Shown in pieces: positions 19,056-26,225 of a stretch of DNA of 64,000 bases (position 1 is its first letter; each line of letters begins with the position of its first letter). The stretch lies in assembly GCF_024198175.1 (NCBI RefSeq), contig NZ_JAJVKV010000005.1, positions 186,001 to 250,000 on the forward strand, written 5' to 3'. This stretch comes from Pyxidicoccus xibeiensis. Lineage in GTDB: Bacteria > Myxococcota > Myxococcia > Myxococcales > Myxococcaceae. The position numbers and the translations under genes are program-made. A model generated the notes under the pieces. That model was not told the origin of the DNA. It saw only the letters and a list, made by a program, of their open reading frames with translations, and did no database searches.

Positions 19056-19807
19056 CCACCCAGAATTGCCTCGTCCTGACCGTCTACGCGCCTGCGCTCG
19101 TGGGCAAAGATGGCCGCACGCTCGATGTCATCCGTGGGATGGAACAGGCACTTCCCGGGTTGCGCTTGGCGTGGAGGCTCTCCGAAGGCGGGCGCCCCAT
19201 CGCATTGCCGCAGCGCGACGCGTGGCTCGTAGAAAAGGTCAAGGACGGAGGCTTCCCTCTGGTGTGCAACGGGGACGAGAGTTACCCCGTGACGGTTGTG
19301 GGAAGGGGAAGATCCGGACTATTCAGCCCAGGCGGTCAGGACCATTTTGAAGTGCATGCAGAACTGCCACTGGACGAGCCCGTGATCGCGTCAGCGGCGG
19401 CTGTGCTTGAGGGCGTAGCGGAGGGCGCACGCGCGTTCTGGGGGCGTGCGACGCCATACGCCGCTGCGGTGGACATCGCGTATCAGACAGCACCCACGCT
19501 GGAAGGGCCGCCGTCCCCACGCCGGGGGCTGCCCGCCCTCAAGCTCTTCGAGCACATCCGCTCGCCCGAGATTCCCTATTACCTCGGGTGGCTGAACTAT
19601 TGGTCTGCCGCTGCCGCACAGGCCATCGGGTTCCCTGACCCTGCCCGCGACACGGACCTGCTTTCACGGGCGAGGCGCACGGCATCGGGCGGGTGGGTCG
19701 TGCAGCTCACCGATGCGCCGCTCGATCTCGACAACCCCGCGCACCTGGACGCGCTCAAACGGGCCTACGAGCGCTTCCCGGAGATCGGCGGGCGCGACTC
19801 TCCCTGA
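19052..19807 (+). CDS. DUF5953 family protein, likely immunity partner
   Basis: 251 residues. The ATG at 19052 overlaps the stop of the SitA-like frame (ATGA), so translation is coupled. The sequence is typical of the myxobacterial DUF5953 family: LTVYAPALVGKDGRTLDVIR, SEGGRPIALPQRDAWLVEK, LPALKLFEHIRSPEIPYYLG, WLNYWSAAAAQAIGFPDP, TASGGWVVQLTDAPLDLDNP. It has no signal peptide and should be cytoplasmic. The coupling behind a toxin-type lipoprotein suggests immunity or a related role, but this is inferred from context. It looks intact although its partner is broken. Confidence 0.82.
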   Translation: MTTQNCLVLTVYAPALVGKDGRTLDVIRGMEQALPGLRLAWRLSEGGRPIALPQRDAWLVEKVKDGGFPLVCNGDESYPVTVVGRGRSGLFSPGGQDHFEVHAELPLDEPVIASAAAVLEGVAEGARAFWGRATPYAAAVDIAYQTAPTLEGPPSPRRGLPALKLFEHIRSPEIPYYLGWLNYWSAAAAQAIGFPDPARDTDLLSRARRTASGGWVVQLTDAPLDLDNPAHLDALKRAYERFPEIGGRDSP

Positions 19808-19895
19808 GGCTCTCCAATCCTCCATGCATGATTTTCCACGTCACCGGCTCATAAGAGGGAGCCCCTGCCTGTCGTGACTTCCTCGGGAAGATTCC

Positions 19896-20576
19896 ATGCA
19901 CACACTCCTGCTCCTGACCGCCGTCCTTTCCTCCATGCCCCCGGCCTTGGATGCCCCCGTCACCGCTCGCCTCGAGGTGCGCTCTGCCCTGACGCTGCCC
20001 GGCTCCCAGCGAGGGGCGCTCCGCCTGCTGGATACGGACTCCGATGAGGGTGAAGATACGCCGAGCATCGTCGGCCGTGTCGCCGCCGAATACCTGGCAG
20101 GAGTCGGCACCAGCTTTGTGCTCACGCTGCTGAACAGCCAGCTTCTCATCGACCTCCCGGGGGGCGTTCTTCTGTCGGTCATGATAGCGAGCCTGGTGCT
20201 GGGACCCGCCGTGGTAGTGCCGCTCACGGGCAGGGCGCTGGACGGACGCGGCAGCGTCAACGCCGCGCTGCTCGGAAGCCTCCTGGGCGCCGTGGGGCCA
20301 CTGCTCTTGGGTGTGGTCACTTCTCTGGGCTGCAACGACCCCCTGACACTCAGTCGAGTCAATCAATGCGAAGCCAACATCGTACCAGTGGCCATCTTCA
20401 TGCTCCTGCTTCCCTCCGCTGGAGCGGCCCTGGGTTACGAGCTCTCGGCGCCCAAGCCCTGGCTGTCCAGGGGCCATGCCTCGGGCACGTCCACCCCGGC
20501 GCCTCGTTTCGTTCCGGTGCTGGCCCCGGCGAGATACGGGGTAGGGGGCACGGTCGGCATTGTCGGAAGGCTGTGA
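19896..20576 (+). CDS. Multi-pass membrane protein coupled to TPR-CHAT gene
   Basis: 226 residues. A signal-like start (TLLLLTAVLSSMPPALDA) is followed by an acidic stretch (DTDSDEGEDTP) and three to four hydrophobic segments: EYLAGVGTSFVLTLL, GGVLLSVMIASLVLGPAVV, ALLGSLLGAVGPLLLGVV, NIVPVAIFMLLLPSAGAAL. The second and third are glycine-rich and could span the membrane. The stop overlaps the next start (TGATG), so the TPR-CHAT protein is made in step with it. Family unknown; myxobacteria encode many similar glycine-rich membrane proteins. Confidence 0.72.
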   Translation: MHTLLLLTAVLSSMPPALDAPVTARLEVRSALTLPGSQRGALRLLDTDSDEGEDTPSIVGRVAAEYLAGVGTSFVLTLLNSQLLIDLPGGVLLSVMIASLVLGPAVVVPLTGRALDGRGSVNAALLGSLLGAVGPLLLGVVTSLGCNDPLTLSRVNQCEANIVPVAIFMLLLPSAGAALGYELSAPKPWLSRGHASGTSTPAPRFVPVLAPARYGVGGTVGIVGRL

Positions 20577-23245
20577 TGCGGCAGGCGCTCGCATGGATGG
20601 CGGTCGCGGTCCTCTGCTGCGCGGCGGGAGCCCCGGACGTGGAGGCGCGGCTGGAGGAGGCGCTGGCGGCCCATGCGGGGGCAGGAGCGCTCCATGCGAA
20701 GGGCAGGTACTCCGAGGCCCTCGCCCAGGGTGAGCGCGCCCTCGTGCTGCTGGAGTCCGTGCTGGGGAGTGCGCATCCAGAAGTCGCCCGGTGTCTGGAC
20801 CTGCTGGGAGTCCTTTACCAGCTCCAGGGAAACGCGGCCGGAGCCGAGTCGCTGCTCCAGCGCGGCCTCGCGGTCCGGGAGGCGGCGCTGGGCAAGAGCC
20901 ACCCCGACGTCGCCTCCTCGCTCGACCACCTCGCCTCTCTCTACAAGGCGCAGGGGGCATATGACCGGGCCGCGCCGCTCTTCGAGCGTGCTCTCGCCAT
21001 CCAGGAAGAGGCGCTCGGCAAGGAGCATCCCCAGGTTGCCCGGGTGCTCAACAACCTCGCCCGGCTCTACTCGGAGCAGGGGCTGTACGGCCGTGCCGAG
21101 CCGCTCTACCAACGCGCGGTGGCCATCCAGGAAACGGCGCTCGGCAAGAACCATCCCGACCTCGCCTCCTCGCTCAACAACCTCGCCAGCCTCTACATCC
21201 ACCTCGGCTCGTACGCGCAGGCGGAGCTGCTCGCCACGCGCGCGCTCACCCTTCAGCAAGCGGCCTTCGGCAAGAACCATCCCGACATCGCCTCTTCGCT
21301 CGACAACCTCGCCCGCGTCTTCGCCAGACAGGGCTCTTTCGCCAAGGCCGAACAGGCCTACCTGCGCGCGCTCGAGCTCGTTGAACAGACCCAGGGCAGG
21401 AAGCACCCCTACGTCGCCGAGCTGCTCACCCACCTCGCCCGGCTGCGCGTGGCTGACAACCGCCTCGGCCAGGCCCTGCCGGCCTTGAAGCGCGCGTTCG
21501 CCATCTCCGAGCTGCGCCTGCGCTCGGAAGCACTCCACTTCTCGGAGGGCCGGCTGGCCAGCTTCATCGCGCAGCTGCGCGCCCAGGAGGAGCTGTTCTA
21601 CGAGCTGGTGCGAGCCGCGCCACACGACGACGACGTGCGGCACATGGGGCTCACCGCGGCGCTCCTGCGCAAGGGCCGCTCCGTCGAGCAGATGGCGGAG
21701 ACCTCGCGTACCGCCTACCAGCGCGCGAGCGCTCAGGACCGAGAGGTCTTCGACCGCCTGCGAGTCTTGCGCGGCGAGCTGGCAAGCCTGTCGCTTCAGG
21801 GCCCCGGCCCCATGCCGCCTGCCGACTACCAGCGGCGAGTCAAGGAGCTCGTCGTCCAGGTCGATGCCTTCGAAGCCGAGCTGGCCAGGCGCTCCGCGCC
21901 CCTGCGCGCGCTGCGTTCGCTGCCAGCTTCCGAGGACATGGTCGACCGTGTCGTGGCGGCCCTCCCCGAGGACAGCGTCCTTGTCGAGTTCGTCGCGTAC
22001 ACGGACCGCTCGCTCCTGCGCAAGCCCGGCACGCTGGAGCCGCGGCACGCCCCGCAGCTCCGGTACCTGGCGCTGGTGCTCCTCCCGGGCGGGCGTATCC
22101 GCGCCGCCGACCTCGGACCCGCCGCGCCCATCGACAGCGCCGCCGCGGCAATGCGAGATGCCCTGGCCACCCGCGACGTGAACTTCCTGCACTCGGCCCA
22201 GGTGCTCTACCAGCGTGTCCTCCGTCCCTTGTGGCGGTTCCTGGACGGCACCCAGCAGGTCTTCATCTCGCCGGACGGGCAGCTGGGGCTTGTCCCTTTC
22301 GCCGCCCTCCACGATGGCTACCGGTTCCGCGTGGAAGCCCACGACTTCACGTACCTCACCTCCGGGAGGGACCTGCTGACGCGCTCCCGGCAGGCCGCTC
22401 CTTCCCAGGCGGTGGTCGTCCTGGCAGACCCGGACTTCGACTTCGCGGTCCAACCCTCCGCTGACAAGCCGCTCGAGCTGGCGGAGCGCTCGGTCGCCGT
22501 CGAGCGTTTCTACTCCACGCTGCGCGACGGCCTGTCCGGAACTGCCTGGCCCTCCCTCCCTGGCACCCGCGGGGAGGCCGAGGCCATCCGGCGCATGGTT
22601 CCTCGCGCTCGGATCTTCCTGGGCCGCGAGGCCACCAAGGCGCGGCTCTTGAGCGTGTCAGCCCCCGGCGTACTGCACCTGGCCACCCACGGCTTCTTCC
22701 TCAAGGACGCCGCCACGCAGGAGGCCACCCGCGCCGTGGGCTACTCCGGTGCGCTGAGCCCTGACCTCCACGCCGCGTCCTCCGCCGACCCGCTGCTACG
22801 CTCCGGCCTTCTCCTGGCGGGCGCGAGCGCTCCAGGGCCCGACGCCTCCGGCGCCACGGGGCCACCCCCCGAAAGCACGATGGTGACGGCCCTGGAGCTG
22901 GTCGGCCTCAACTTGTGGGGCACCCAGCTGGTCGTCCTGTCCGCCTGCGACACGGGGCGAGGCGACGTCAAGCTCGGCCAGGGTGTCTACGGGCTGCGCC
23001 GGGCCTTCGTCGCGGCGGGAGCGGAGACGGTGGTGATGAGCCTGTGGAAGGTGGACGACGCGGTCACCCGGGTGCTCATGGAGAGCTATTACCGCAACCT
23101 GCTGGCGGGGCAGGGCCGCGCCACGGCGCTGCACCAGGCGATGCTCGCATTGCGGCGGACGCACCCTCACCCCCACTACTGGGCACCCTTCATCGTCGCG
23201 GGACAGAATGGCCCTCTGCGCGTGGCGACATCGCCGGAGGACTAG
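20576..23245 (+). CDS. TPR-CHAT protein (caspase-like peptidase fold)
   Basis: 889 residues. A signal-like N-terminus (LAWMAVAVLCCAAGA) suggests export. Kinesin-light-chain-type TPRs cover ~25-330 with an exact 42-residue period (ALGKSHPDVASSLDHLASLY and variants). A helical linker leads to the CHAT domain at ~560-885. Catalytic residues are present: His in VLHLATHGFF (~704) and Cys in LSACDTGRGDVKLGQG (~790), followed by GAETVVMSLWKVDD and HPHYWAPFIVAG. CHAT domains are caspase/separase-like cysteine peptidases triggered through their TPRs. It is translationally coupled to the upstream membrane protein. Confidence 0.9.
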   Translation: MRQALAWMAVAVLCCAAGAPDVEARLEEALAAHAGAGALHAKGRYSEALAQGERALVLLESVLGSAHPEVARCLDLLGVLYQLQGNAAGAESLLQRGLAVREAALGKSHPDVASSLDHLASLYKAQGAYDRAAPLFERALAIQEEALGKEHPQVARVLNNLARLYSEQGLYGRAEPLYQRAVAIQETALGKNHPDLASSLNNLASLYIHLGSYAQAELLATRALTLQQAAFGKNHPDIASSLDNLARVFARQGSFAKAEQAYLRALELVEQTQGRKHPYVAELLTHLARLRVADNRLGQALPALKRAFAISELRLRSEALHFSEGRLASFIAQLRAQEELFYELVRAAPHDDDVRHMGLTAALLRKGRSVEQMAETSRTAYQRASAQDREVFDRLRVLRGELASLSLQGPGPMPPADYQRRVKELVVQVDAFEAELARRSAPLRALRSLPASEDMVDRVVAALPEDSVLVEFVAYTDRSLLRKPGTLEPRHAPQLRYLALVLLPGGRIRAADLGPAAPIDSAAAAMRDALATRDVNFLHSAQVLYQRVLRPLWRFLDGTQQVFISPDGQLGLVPFAALHDGYRFRVEAHDFTYLTSGRDLLTRSRQAAPSQAVVVLADPDFDFAVQPSADKPLELAERSVAVERFYSTLRDGLSGTAWPSLPGTRGEAEAIRRMVPRARIFLGREATKARLLSVSAPGVLHLATHGFFLKDAATQEATRAVGYSGALSPDLHAASSADPLLRSGLLLAGASAPGPDASGATGPPPESTMVTALELVGLNLWGTQLVVLSACDTGRGDVKLGQGVYGLRRAFVAAGAETVVMSLWKVDDAVTRVLMESYYRNLLAGQGRATALHQAMLALRRTHPHPHYWAPFIVAGQNGPLRVATSPED
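20860..21400. repeat. 126-bp tandem repeats encoding 42-residue TPRs
   Basis: The landmark CTCGGCAAG (variants CTGGGCAAG, TTCGGCAAG) occurs at 20888, 21014, 21140 and 21266, exactly 126 bases apart. Each unit continues with a His-Pro codon pair. The exact spacing points to expansion by unequal recombination. Confidence 0.85.
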
Positions 23246-23332
23246 CGCGTCGACTTCAATCCACTGCCTGAGCAGGACAGCCGGAACACGCGAAGGGGAC
23301 CGCCCCGGACCCCGGAGTAGGATGCCGAGGCC

Positions 23333-24121
23333 ATGACTTCGCCAGACCCGGCCCTTTCTGACCGCCTTCCCGACTGGGGCGACGGAGTCCTTCCCTACGC
23401 TCCGCTCTCGACTCTCAAGCCGCTCGCCGACGGAATCTGGTGGGTGGACGGGCCCGTCATGAAGATGCGCTATGGCCCGGTCTCCCTGCCGTTCCCCACG
23501 CGCATGGTGGTGCTCCGCCTGCGCTCGGGCGGGCTGTGGCTCTGGTCTCCAACGGCCCCGGCGCCGGGCCTGCTCGCGGAGGTCGATGCGCTCGGCCCCG
23601 TCGAGCACCTCGTCTCGCCGAACAGGTTCCACTACGCGGGCATCCCCGCCTGGAAGGCGCGCTACCCGCGTGCAATGGCCTGGGCCTCTCCAGGGGTTCG
23701 CGAGCGTGCACGCTCACAGCAAATCGACGTCGCGTTCGATGCCGACCTCACCGACGACGCGCCCGGAGCCTGGGCGGGCGACGTCGAGCAGCTCATCTTC
23801 CGGGGCAGCCGCTTCGTGGAAGAGGTGGTGTTCTTCCACCGTGCGTCCTCCACCCTGATTCTGGCGGACCTGGTCATGGCCCTCGAACGGGAGCGCATCC
23901 GGCCCCGCCTGCGCTGGCTGCTCGCGCTCGGCGGCACCCTGTGGCCGGGGCAGACGCCGCGCGAGGTCCAGCTGACGGCCTGGGGCCGGAAGTCCCAGGC
24001 GCGGGCCTGCTACCGGCAGCTCATGGGCTGGCAGCCGCGTCGCGTCCTCGTCGCGCACGGCCGCTCCTTCCTCGAGGACGCGACGCCCCAGCTCGAGAAG
24101 GCCCTCGACTGGCTGCGCTGA
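23333..24121 (+). CDS. DUF4336 domain protein (metallo-beta-lactamase-like)
   Basis: 262 residues. PLADGIWWVDGPVMKMRYGP, MVVLRLRSGGLWLWSP, VEHLVSPNRFHYAGIPAWKA and the late VLVAHGRSF are the signature stretches of DUF4336, thought to derive from the metallo-beta-lactamase fold with a degenerate metal site. The biochemical role is unknown. It lies 87 bases after the CHAT gene and upstream of the ArsR operator, so it is probably its own unit. Confidence 0.82.
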   Translation: MTSPDPALSDRLPDWGDGVLPYAPLSTLKPLADGIWWVDGPVMKMRYGPVSLPFPTRMVVLRLRSGGLWLWSPTAPAPGLLAEVDALGPVEHLVSPNRFHYAGIPAWKARYPRAMAWASPGVRERARSQQIDVAFDADLTDDAPGAWAGDVEQLIFRGSRFVEEVVFFHRASSTLILADLVMALERERIRPRLRWLLALGGTLWPGQTPREVQLTAWGRKSQARACYRQLMGWQPRRVLVAHGRSFLEDATPQLEKALDWLR

Positions 24122-24159
24122 GCCGCACCCACCCCCAGCGCATTGAAGCTTGCGCTTAA

Positions 24160-24175
24160 TTAGGTCATGACTTAA
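24160..24175. promoter_or_regulatory. Palindromic operator before arsR-type gene
   Basis: TTAGGTCATGACTTAA is a near-perfect 16-base palindrome (only the bases flanking GTCATGAC mismatch) within a strikingly AT-rich island, ending 9 bases before the GTG start. ArsR regulators bind such sites and repress their own operon, so autoregulation is likely. A TTGAAG at 24143-24148 could be a -35 element. Confidence 0.6.
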
Positions 24176-24184
24176 ATACGAGGG

Positions 24185-24511
24185 GTGCTCGCCTTCATCG
24201 CCCTCTCCGACCCCACGCGTCGGCGCATCGTGGAGCTGCTCGCCAGCGGTGAGCGCTCGGCGGGAGAGCTGGGCGAGAGCTTCGACATCAGCGCCCCCGC
24301 CATCTCCCAGCACCTGAAGGTCCTGAAGGAGGCGCGCCTGGTCCAGGTCCGCGCCGAGGCCCAGCGGCGCATCTACGCGCTGGACCCCGCGGGCCTCGAC
24401 GAGCTCGAAGGGTGGGTCGTCCGCATCCGGGGCTTCTGGAACGAGCGCCTCGACGTGCTCGAGCAGCGACTGGCCGCACACCCCGAAACGAAGAAACGGA
24501 GACGCCCTTGA
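24185..24511 (+). CDS. ArsR-family winged-helix repressor
   Basis: 108 residues from a GTG; an upstream ATG is closed by a stop after two codons. FIALSDPTRRRIVELLASGE, SAGELGESFDISAPAISQHL and VLKEARLVQVRAEAQRRIYA are the classic ArsR helix-turn-helix. There are no metal-binding cysteines. This subgroup, found with SRPBCC genes, is not a metal sensor as far as known. The stop overlaps the next gene's TTG start (TTGA). Confidence 0.9.
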   Translation: MLAFIALSDPTRRRIVELLASGERSAGELGESFDISAPAISQHLKVLKEARLVQVRAEAQRRIYALDPAGLDELEGWVVRIRGFWNERLDVLEQRLAAHPETKKRRRP

Positions 24512-24954
24512 ATCCGTCCGCCCCTCCTCCCGAGTCGCGCAGCACGCGCCTGGAGCGCCTCCTCCCGGGCTCGCTGGAGCTCGTCTGGCGCTACCTGACC
24601 GAGCCGGAGCTGCTGGCCGAGTGGCTGTCCGTCTCCCGAATCGAGCTGCGCGAGGGAGGCCGCGTGGAGCTCCAGCCGCTGCGCACGGAGGGCACGGAGC
24701 AGCGGCCCACGGAGCGCACCGTCCGGGGCGTGGTGACGCGGTGTGAGCCTCCGCGCGTGCTGTCCTTCACCTGGAGCGACGAGGAGACACCGCACTCGGA
24801 GGTCACCTTCGAGCTCGTGCCCCAGGGCGAGAAGGTCCGGCTGGTCCTCACGCACTGGCGCGCTCCGCTCCACGCCGTGGCGCTGGCGGGCTCGGTGCTG
24901 GACTCGCTCGCCTTGCGCCTCGGTGCGCGGGGGCCTGTTCGCCGCGCCGCGTGA
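24508..24954 (+). CDS. SRPBCC (AHSA1-type) protein, C-terminus aberrant
   Basis: 148 residues starting at TTG 24508, overlapping the arsR stop, with GGAG 7 bases upstream. LERLLPGSLELVWRYLTEPE, LLAEWLSVSRIELREGG, VLSFTWSDEETPHSEVTFEL and VRLVLTHWR match the START-like helix-grip fold of AHSA1 proteins, which bind hydrophobic ligands. The family normally ends in a helix with AGWHAHL; here the last ~35 residues (APLHAVALAGSVLDSLALRL) do not match, and traces of the expected end appear in another frame. A 3' frameshift is suspected. Confidence 0.8.
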   Translation: MNPSAPPPESRSTRLERLLPGSLELVWRYLTEPELLAEWLSVSRIELREGGRVELQPLRTEGTEQRPTERTVRGVVTRCEPPRVLSFTWSDEETPHSEVTFELVPQGEKVRLVLTHWRAPLHAVALAGSVLDSLALRLGARGPVRRAA

Positions 24955-24990
24955 AGCCGCCTTCCATTTCTTCCACACAGAGGCCCTGCG

Positions 24991-25599
24991 ATGAACATCC
25001 CCTACGTCGTCGAGCAGACGCACCGCGGAGAGCGGACGTACGACTTGTACAGCCGGCTGCTCAAGGACCGCATCATCATGCTGGGCACGGAGGTGACGGA
25101 CGACGTGGCCAACATCCTCGTCGCCCAGCTGCTCTTCCTCGACAGCGAGGACCCCGAGAAGCCCATCAACCTCTACATCAACTCGCCGGGAGGCAGCGTC
25201 ACGGCGGGGCTGGCCATCTACGACACCATGCAGTACGTGAACGCGCCGGTGTCCACCATCTGCGTGGGACAGGCCGCCAGCTTCGGCGCGGTGCTGCTGC
25301 TCGCGGGAGCGAAGGGCCGGCGCTACGCCCTGCCGAACGCGCGCATCATGATGCACCAGCCCCATGGAGGGGCGAAGGGGCAGGCCACGGACCTCGAAAT
25401 CCAGGTGCGGGAGATGCTGCGCCTCAAGAGCCGCCTCAACGAAATCATCCAGCGGCACACCGGGCACTCCATCGAGCGCATCGAGAAGGACACCGACCGC
25501 GACTACTACCTGAGCGCCGAGGAGGCCCGTCAGTATGGCCTCATCGACGAGGTCGTCGCGCGCCCGCCATCAGCGTCCAAGTCGCCCGAGGGCCGGTAG
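24991..25599 (+). CDS. clpP: ATP-dependent Clp protease proteolytic subunit, orphan paralogue
   Basis: 202 residues, full ClpP length. The catalytic triad is complete: Ser97 in GQAASFGA, His122 in IMMHQPHGG, Asp171 in DTDRDYYLS. The N-terminus YVVEQTHRGERTYDLYSRLL and LYINSPGGSVTAGLAIYDTM are typical. Phe replaces the usual Met after the catalytic serine, a mild deviation. There is no tig, clpX or lon next to it, so it is an additional ClpP rather than the tig-clpP-clpX copy. It follows the ArsR-SRPBCC pair by 36 bases and may be in that operon. Confidence 0.93.
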   Translation: MNIPYVVEQTHRGERTYDLYSRLLKDRIIMLGTEVTDDVANILVAQLLFLDSEDPEKPINLYINSPGGSVTAGLAIYDTMQYVNAPVSTICVGQAASFGAVLLLAGAKGRRYALPNARIMMHQPHGGAKGQATDLEIQVREMLRLKSRLNEIIQRHTGHSIERIEKDTDRDYYLSAEEARQYGLIDEVVARPPSASKSPEGR

Positions 25600-25623
25600 C
25601 CCGCACGGCGCTCGAAGCCGGGC

Positions 25624-26163
25624 TCATCGGCAGTCGAGCCATTCGAAGAACGCCGCATGCGCGGCGACTGCTTCGGACGGGAGGTTCCCGAGCGAGCGCT
25701 GGAGGCAGTAATAGGCCTTCAGCTTCTCATCGCCAGCCTTCGTCCGCGGCCCCAGGAGGACCTCGAGCGGCTTCACCTCGAGAATCCCGAGCTCCTCCTG
25801 CCTCAGCGGGCGTATGCCCCTGACTCCGCGAGACTCGAGTCGCATGTCCAGCAGCGTGAGCTCGGTCTTCGCGTCGTGGGGCGAATGGGTAATCCGGGCC
25901 CAGGTGGGGCCCACGTACTGCCCGTCCTTCAGCACGAAGGGATTCATGCCCCACGCGAAGGCGTAGAACGCCAGCGTCGGGTCTCCGGACGGCCACGCCA
26001 TCGGGAACGGGGCGCTGAGGGCGGTCTGCCAGCCGATGAAGTCGGCATCGGCCGGATTCCCCATCTTCAGCCCCAGCGACTCCTTCCACTTCTGCTCGGC
26101 CACGGCGGTGACCTTCGCCGTGATGGCCGCGGCATCGGGAGGCGCTTTCTTCCACAGGCTCAT
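25624..26163 (-). CDS. Hypothetical cytoplasmic protein
   Basis: 179 residues without signal or membrane segment; GGAG lies 6 bases before the ATG. Readable stretches: KVTAVAEQKWKESLGLKMGN, WGMNPFVLKDGQYVGPTWAR, TELTLLDMRLESRGVRGIR and AHAAFFEWLDCR at the end. It looks like an intact, normally biased myxobacterial gene but I do not recognise the family. It is separated from the upstream lipoprotein gene by a strong hairpin. Confidence 0.7.
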   Translation of the reverse strand: MSLWKKAPPDAAAITAKVTAVAEQKWKESLGLKMGNPADADFIGWQTALSAPFPMAWPSGDPTLAFYAFAWGMNPFVLKDGQYVGPTWARITHSPHDAKTELTLLDMRLESRGVRGIRPLRQEELGILEVKPLEVLLGPRTKAGDEKLKAYYCLQRSLGNLPSEAVAAHAAFFEWLDCR

Positions 26164-26179
26164 TCAATCTCCGCTGGAA

Positions 26180-26205
26180 CCCGAGGGCCCCGAAGGGCCC
26201 TCGGG
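26180..26205 (-). terminator. Strong hairpin after beta-propeller lipoprotein gene
   Basis: CCCGAGGGCCC and GGGCCCTCGGG form an 11-bp perfect stem closed by a CGAA tetraloop, 20 bases past the stop at 26226. No T-run follows. It should end transcription of the lipoprotein gene and insulate the gene at 26163. Confidence 0.7.
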
Positions 26206-26225
26206 CGTTGGCCACCTGCCGCAGC

